This document shows positions 61,633-64,000 of a DNA stretch of 64,000 bases, one piece after another. The position numbers and the translations under genes were made by a program. Below the pieces are notes generated by a model. That model saw only the letters and a program-made list of their open reading frames with translations. It had not been told where the DNA came from and ran no database searches. Source of the DNA: an uncultured Hyphomicrobiales bacterium (lineage in GTDB: Bacteria > Pseudomonadota > Alphaproteobacteria > Rhizobiales > Beijerinckiaceae); NCBI GenBank assembly GCA_903847605.1, contig CAINED010000090.1, positions 35,502 through 99,501 of the forward strand, read 5' to 3'. Numbering within the stretch: the stretch's first letter is position 1; every line of letters starts with the position of its first letter.

Positions 61633-62796
61633 TCAATAGGATCGCGGCATGCCGAGCACATGCTCGGCGATGTAGGACAGAATGAGATTGGTCGAGATCG
61701 GGGCAACCTGATAAAGGCGTGTCTCCCGGAACTTGCGCTCTACGTCATATTCCGCAGCAAAGCCGAAACCGCCATGGGTCTGCAGGCACGCATTCGCCGC
61801 CTCCCATGAAGCCTCGGCCGCCAGATGTTTCGCCATGTTGGCCTCGGCGCCATTCGGCTTGCCGGCATCGTGGAGAGCCGCAGCGGTGTAACGCATAAGG
61901 TCGGCCGCGCGGATGTTGACATATGACCGCGCGATCGGAAACTGGATTCCCTGGTTCATGCCGATGGGACGATCGAAAACGACGCGCTCGCCCGCATAGG
62001 CCCGCGCCTTGTCGACGAACCAATAGCCGTCGCCGATGCATTCGGCGGCGATCAGCACGCGCTCGGCGTTAAGTCCCGCGAGGATCGTGCGAAACCCCTG
62101 CCCTTCCTCGCCGATCAAATTCTCGCAGGGTATCTCAAGGTCGTCGAAAAATACCTGGTTCGTTTCGTGGTTCACCATGTTGCGGATCGGCGTGAGGCTC
62201 ATGCCCTTCTTCAACGCCTCGCCAACGTCGACGATGAAGACCGAAAGGCCATCCGTACGCTTTTTCACCTCTTCGCGCGGCGTCGTGCGCGCGAGGAGGA
62301 TCATGAGTTCCGAATGCTGCAGGCGGGACGTCCAGACTTTCTGTCCATTGACGACATAGCGATCGCCCTTGCGGACCGCAGTCGTCTTGAGTTTTGTCGT
62401 GTCGGACCCCGTTGTCGGCTCTGTGACCGCCATGGACTGCAAGCGCCACTCGCCCGTGGCGATGCGCGGCAGATATTTTTTCTTTTGCTCCGGCGATCCT
62501 GCCCGCAACAATGTGGACATGTTGTACATTTGCCCATGCACGGCGCCGGAATTGCCGCCCGAGCGATTGATTTCCTCCATGATGATGGAGGCTTCCGTCA
62601 GGCTCAGCCCCGAGCCGCCGAATTCTTCGGGTATCAGCGCAGCCATCCACCCGGCTTTGGTCAAGGCATCTGCGAATTCGTCGGGATAGGCGCGCGCCTC
62701 ATCGACCCCGCGCCAATAGACGCCGTCGTATTGCGCGCACAAGGCCTGCACGGCCTCGCGCAAATCCACATGATCTTCATGGGTCGCCAGCTGCAT
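61633..62796 (-). CDS. Acyl-CoA dehydrogenase, atypical catalytic site
   Basis: 387-aa flavoenzyme. Family blocks include AVTEPTTGSDTTKLKTTA, IRNMVNHETNQVFFDDLEIP, QTHGGFGFAAEYDVERKFRETRL. Where most family members have the catalytic Glu in YEGT, this protein reads QVAPIST (363-369), so that Glu is missing. A Glu is present at the position used by isovaleryl-type enzymes (Glu245 in LNAERVLI). ATG 62796 follows GGAGG. First structural gene of the operon, directly behind LysR. Confidence 0.92.
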   Translation of the reverse strand: MQLATHEDHVDLREAVQALCAQYDGVYWRGVDEARAYPDEFADALTKAGWMAALIPEEFGGSGLSLTEASIIMEEINRSGGNSGAVHGQMYNMSTLLRAGSPEQKKKYLPRIATGEWRLQSMAVTEPTTGSDTTKLKTTAVRKGDRYVVNGQKVWTSRLQHSELMILLARTTPREEVKKRTDGLSVFIVDVGEALKKGMSLTPIRNMVNHETNQVFFDDLEIPCENLIGEEGQGFRTILAGLNAERVLIAAECIGDGYWFVDKARAYAGERVVFDRPIGMNQGIQFPIARSYVNIRAADLMRYTAAALHDAGKPNGAEANMAKHLAAEASWEAANACLQTHGGFGFAAEYDVERKFRETRLYQVAPISTNLILSYIAEHVLGMPRSY

Positions 62797-62840
62797 CACA
62801 CCTCCGCTTCCGGACAAGCTAGGACAAGCGCCACATTTTT

Positions 62841-62878
62841 CAAATTTGCAAATTTTGCAGGCTGATTTCTAATTTTGC
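62841..62878 (-). promoter_or_regulatory. Candidate LysR binding region of the catabolic operon
   Basis: In the 95-bp gap between the LysR stop and the dehydrogenase start: the palindromes CAAATTTG (62841-62848) and GCAAA-T-TTTGC (62848-62858), and AATTTTGC repeated directly at 62851-62858 and 62871-62878, 20 bp or two helical turns apart. The T-N11-A-type, AT-rich palindrome and spacing suit LysR-family binding. Confidence 0.45.
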
Positions 62879-62891
62879 GAAACCAGCCACA

Positions 62892-63827
62892 TCATCTTGC
62901 CGACCGCTTGACCCTGGATAACGGCCGAACGGCGCGGGATTTCAGCAGATCGGCGAGCCGCCGCGCTGGCGGAGGCAGTTCGACGCCATTTGGAAAACAC
63001 ACGTCAAGCTCGCGCCGCGCCCATGAATTGGACAATGGCACCAGCGCCAGATCGAGCGCTTTGGCCACGGGACGTAGCGCGTCCCCGGGCAGGACGGAAA
63101 TCCCGAGGCCTTGCCGCACCATCTGGCAAGCCACTTCGAAACTGCGCACTTTCACCTGCAGTTTGAGATGACTTCCCAGCTCGGCAGCCCTTTCGATGAG
63201 AAGTCGATAGATGGCGCTGGCTTCGTCGAGAGAGACCATTTCCTCCCCCAAAATGTCCTCCAGTTTCAGTACGCGCCTTCGCGCCAGGGCATGATCCCGC
63301 CGCATGGCGACAGCCAGAACATCTCGCGCATAGGAGAACGTCGTCAGGCCGTCCATGGGCGCGCCGCGCACCACGACGCCGATATCGGCCTGACCGCGCA
63401 CCAGCGCCTCCAGAGTCTCCGATGTCGGCCGCTCCTCCAGATCGATCCTGATGGCAGGATTTTCCTTCGCAAAATATGCGAGGTCTCCCGCGAGGCGCTG
63501 GACAAGCGCGGAGGACGAAGCGCAGACTCGCACGCGCCCGCGCACACCGGAAACATATTCCTCCATGTTCCCCGCGAATTCTTCGGTCATGTTGACGACC
63601 GAGCGCGCATATCGAAGGGCGGTCAGCCCGGCCGCTGTCGGTTCGATGCCGTGCGGCAGCCTCTTGAAGAAGGCGACGCTGGCGCTTTCCTCGAACAGGC
63701 GGATCCTCCGGCTAGCTGCCGATATCGCAATATTCAACCGCCGCGCCGCCGCCGTGAAACTGCGAGTCTCACACAGGGCGATGTACAGACGCAGCGTCAC
63801 AAGGTCATGGGAAAGGAGCGGGCTCAT
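62892..63827 (-). CDS. LysR-family transcriptional regulator
   Basis: 311-aa regulator. Winged HTH at the N-terminus (HDLVTLRLYIALCETRSFTAAARRLNIAISAASRRIRLFEESASVAFFKR), then a periplasmic-binding-protein-like effector domain. It is oriented with, and directly upstream of, the acyl-CoA dehydrogenase operon, not divergent, so it may be co-transcribed with it as well as regulate it. The inducer is unknown. Confidence 0.94.
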   Translation of the reverse strand: MSPLLSHDLVTLRLYIALCETRSFTAAARRLNIAISAASRRIRLFEESASVAFFKRLPHGIEPTAAGLTALRYARSVVNMTEEFAGNMEEYVSGVRGRVRVCASSSALVQRLAGDLAYFAKENPAIRIDLEERPTSETLEALVRGQADIGVVVRGAPMDGLTTFSYARDVLAVAMRRDHALARRRVLKLEDILGEEMVSLDEASAIYRLLIERAAELGSHLKLQVKVRSFEVACQMVRQGLGISVLPGDALRPVAKALDLALVPLSNSWARRELDVCFPNGVELPPPARRLADLLKSRAVRPLSRVKRSAR

Positions 63828-63882
63828 GAAAGACCATCCGGGCGTGGCGAGATCGGACGCGCCTGGCCTGCTGCCGGTTTCG

Positions 63883-64000
63883 TGGACGGGCAGTTAAGCT
63901 AATCCTACCTTCCGTTCGAACTCAACCGGGCTGAGATAGCCGATCGTCGAGTGCCGGCGGACCGTGTTGTAGAATCTCTCGATGTAATCGAACACGTCGG
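63883..64000 (-). mobile_element. IS3-family insertion sequence, right end (rest outside window)
   Basis: The transposase fragment at 63894-64000 is followed after its stop by TGGACGGGCAG (63883-63893), which may be the terminal inverted repeat of the element. The other end is beyond the window, so the repeat and the target duplication cannot be checked. It sits 56 bp in front of the LysR start codon. Confidence 0.6.
63894..64000 (-). CDS. IS3-family transposase, C-terminal fragment
   Basis: The last 34 codons of an IS3 orfB-type transposase (integrase core). They encode DVFDYIERFYN, then RRHSTIGYLSPVEFE, the highly typical C-terminal block, ending KVGLA and TAA. Partial at the window edge. 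The DDE residues lie outside. Confidence 0.9.
   Translation of the reverse strand, partial: DVFDYIERFYNTVRRHSTIGYLSPVEFERKVGLA

Overview
The window is GC-rich chromosomal DNA from an alphaproteobacterium, most likely of the order Hyphomicrobiales (Rhizobiales). The reasons are an alphaproteobacterial-type suf operon with two cysteine desulfurases, an Irr-type palindrome in front of it, the lptF-lptG-lptD-surA-pdxA-rsmA series close to gmk and yicC, and GATC-poor, CG-rich codon use. No rRNA, tRNA or CRISPR array was seen.

Left part (1-30 kb): housekeeping genes with small accessory insertions. It opens with the 3' part of a patatin-like lipase, an ABC-F ATPase, an HdeA-like periplasmic protein and an MFS-transporter/holC pair. 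Next come pepA, a haloacetate-dehalogenase-like hydrolase, a divergent MAPEG/HxlR pair and a tartrate-dehydrogenase-like gene. Two toxin-antitoxin-like modules (Phd/PemK-like at 10.2-11.0 kb and Phd/PIN at 12.4-13.1 kb) lie between pepA and the outer-membrane biogenesis operon lptF-lptG-lptD-surA-pdxA-rsmA (13.3-21.2 kb). On the other strand follow yicC-gmk, parE and a Tat-exported PhoX phosphatase with a Pho-box-like sequence.

Middle part (28-45 kb): small secreted or membrane proteins of unknown function, an orphan Bug-type binding protein, a FecR-like fragment and a RhlE-type helicase. The suf Fe-S assembly operon (44.0 to 35.6 kb, minus strand) reads cysteine desulfurase, sufB, unknown, sufC, sufD, sufS, sufT, unknown secreted, sufA, tfoX-like. 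A sigma70-like promoter overlapping an iron-control-element palindrome lies at 44.22-44.27 kb.

Right part (45-64 kb): about 18.6 kb in which every gene lies on the minus strand. First in transcription order is a LysR regulator, followed by a putative catabolic operon: acyl-CoA dehydrogenase, amidase, class III CoA-transferase, a three-part ABC importer, PuuE/CE4-like hydrolase, SDR, Asp/Glu-racemase/maleate-isomerase-like protein, FAD monooxygenase and Bug-type binding protein. Three of its enzymes lack the textbook catalytic residues of their families. After a 280-bp gap holding an inverted repeat comes a second operon: a two-subunit molybdenum hydroxylase (IorA/IorB-like), a small cytochrome c, an FccB-like flavoprotein and soxX-soxY-soxZ-soxA. 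No soxB or soxCD is present and the SoxY tail is atypical. The window ends inside an IS3-family transposase gene just upstream of the LysR gene.

The most interesting candidates for undescribed biology are the catabolic locus, which looks like a route for a nitrogen-containing ring or amide compound, and the molybdenum hydroxylase/partial Sox unit behind it. Both functions are inferences from gene content.
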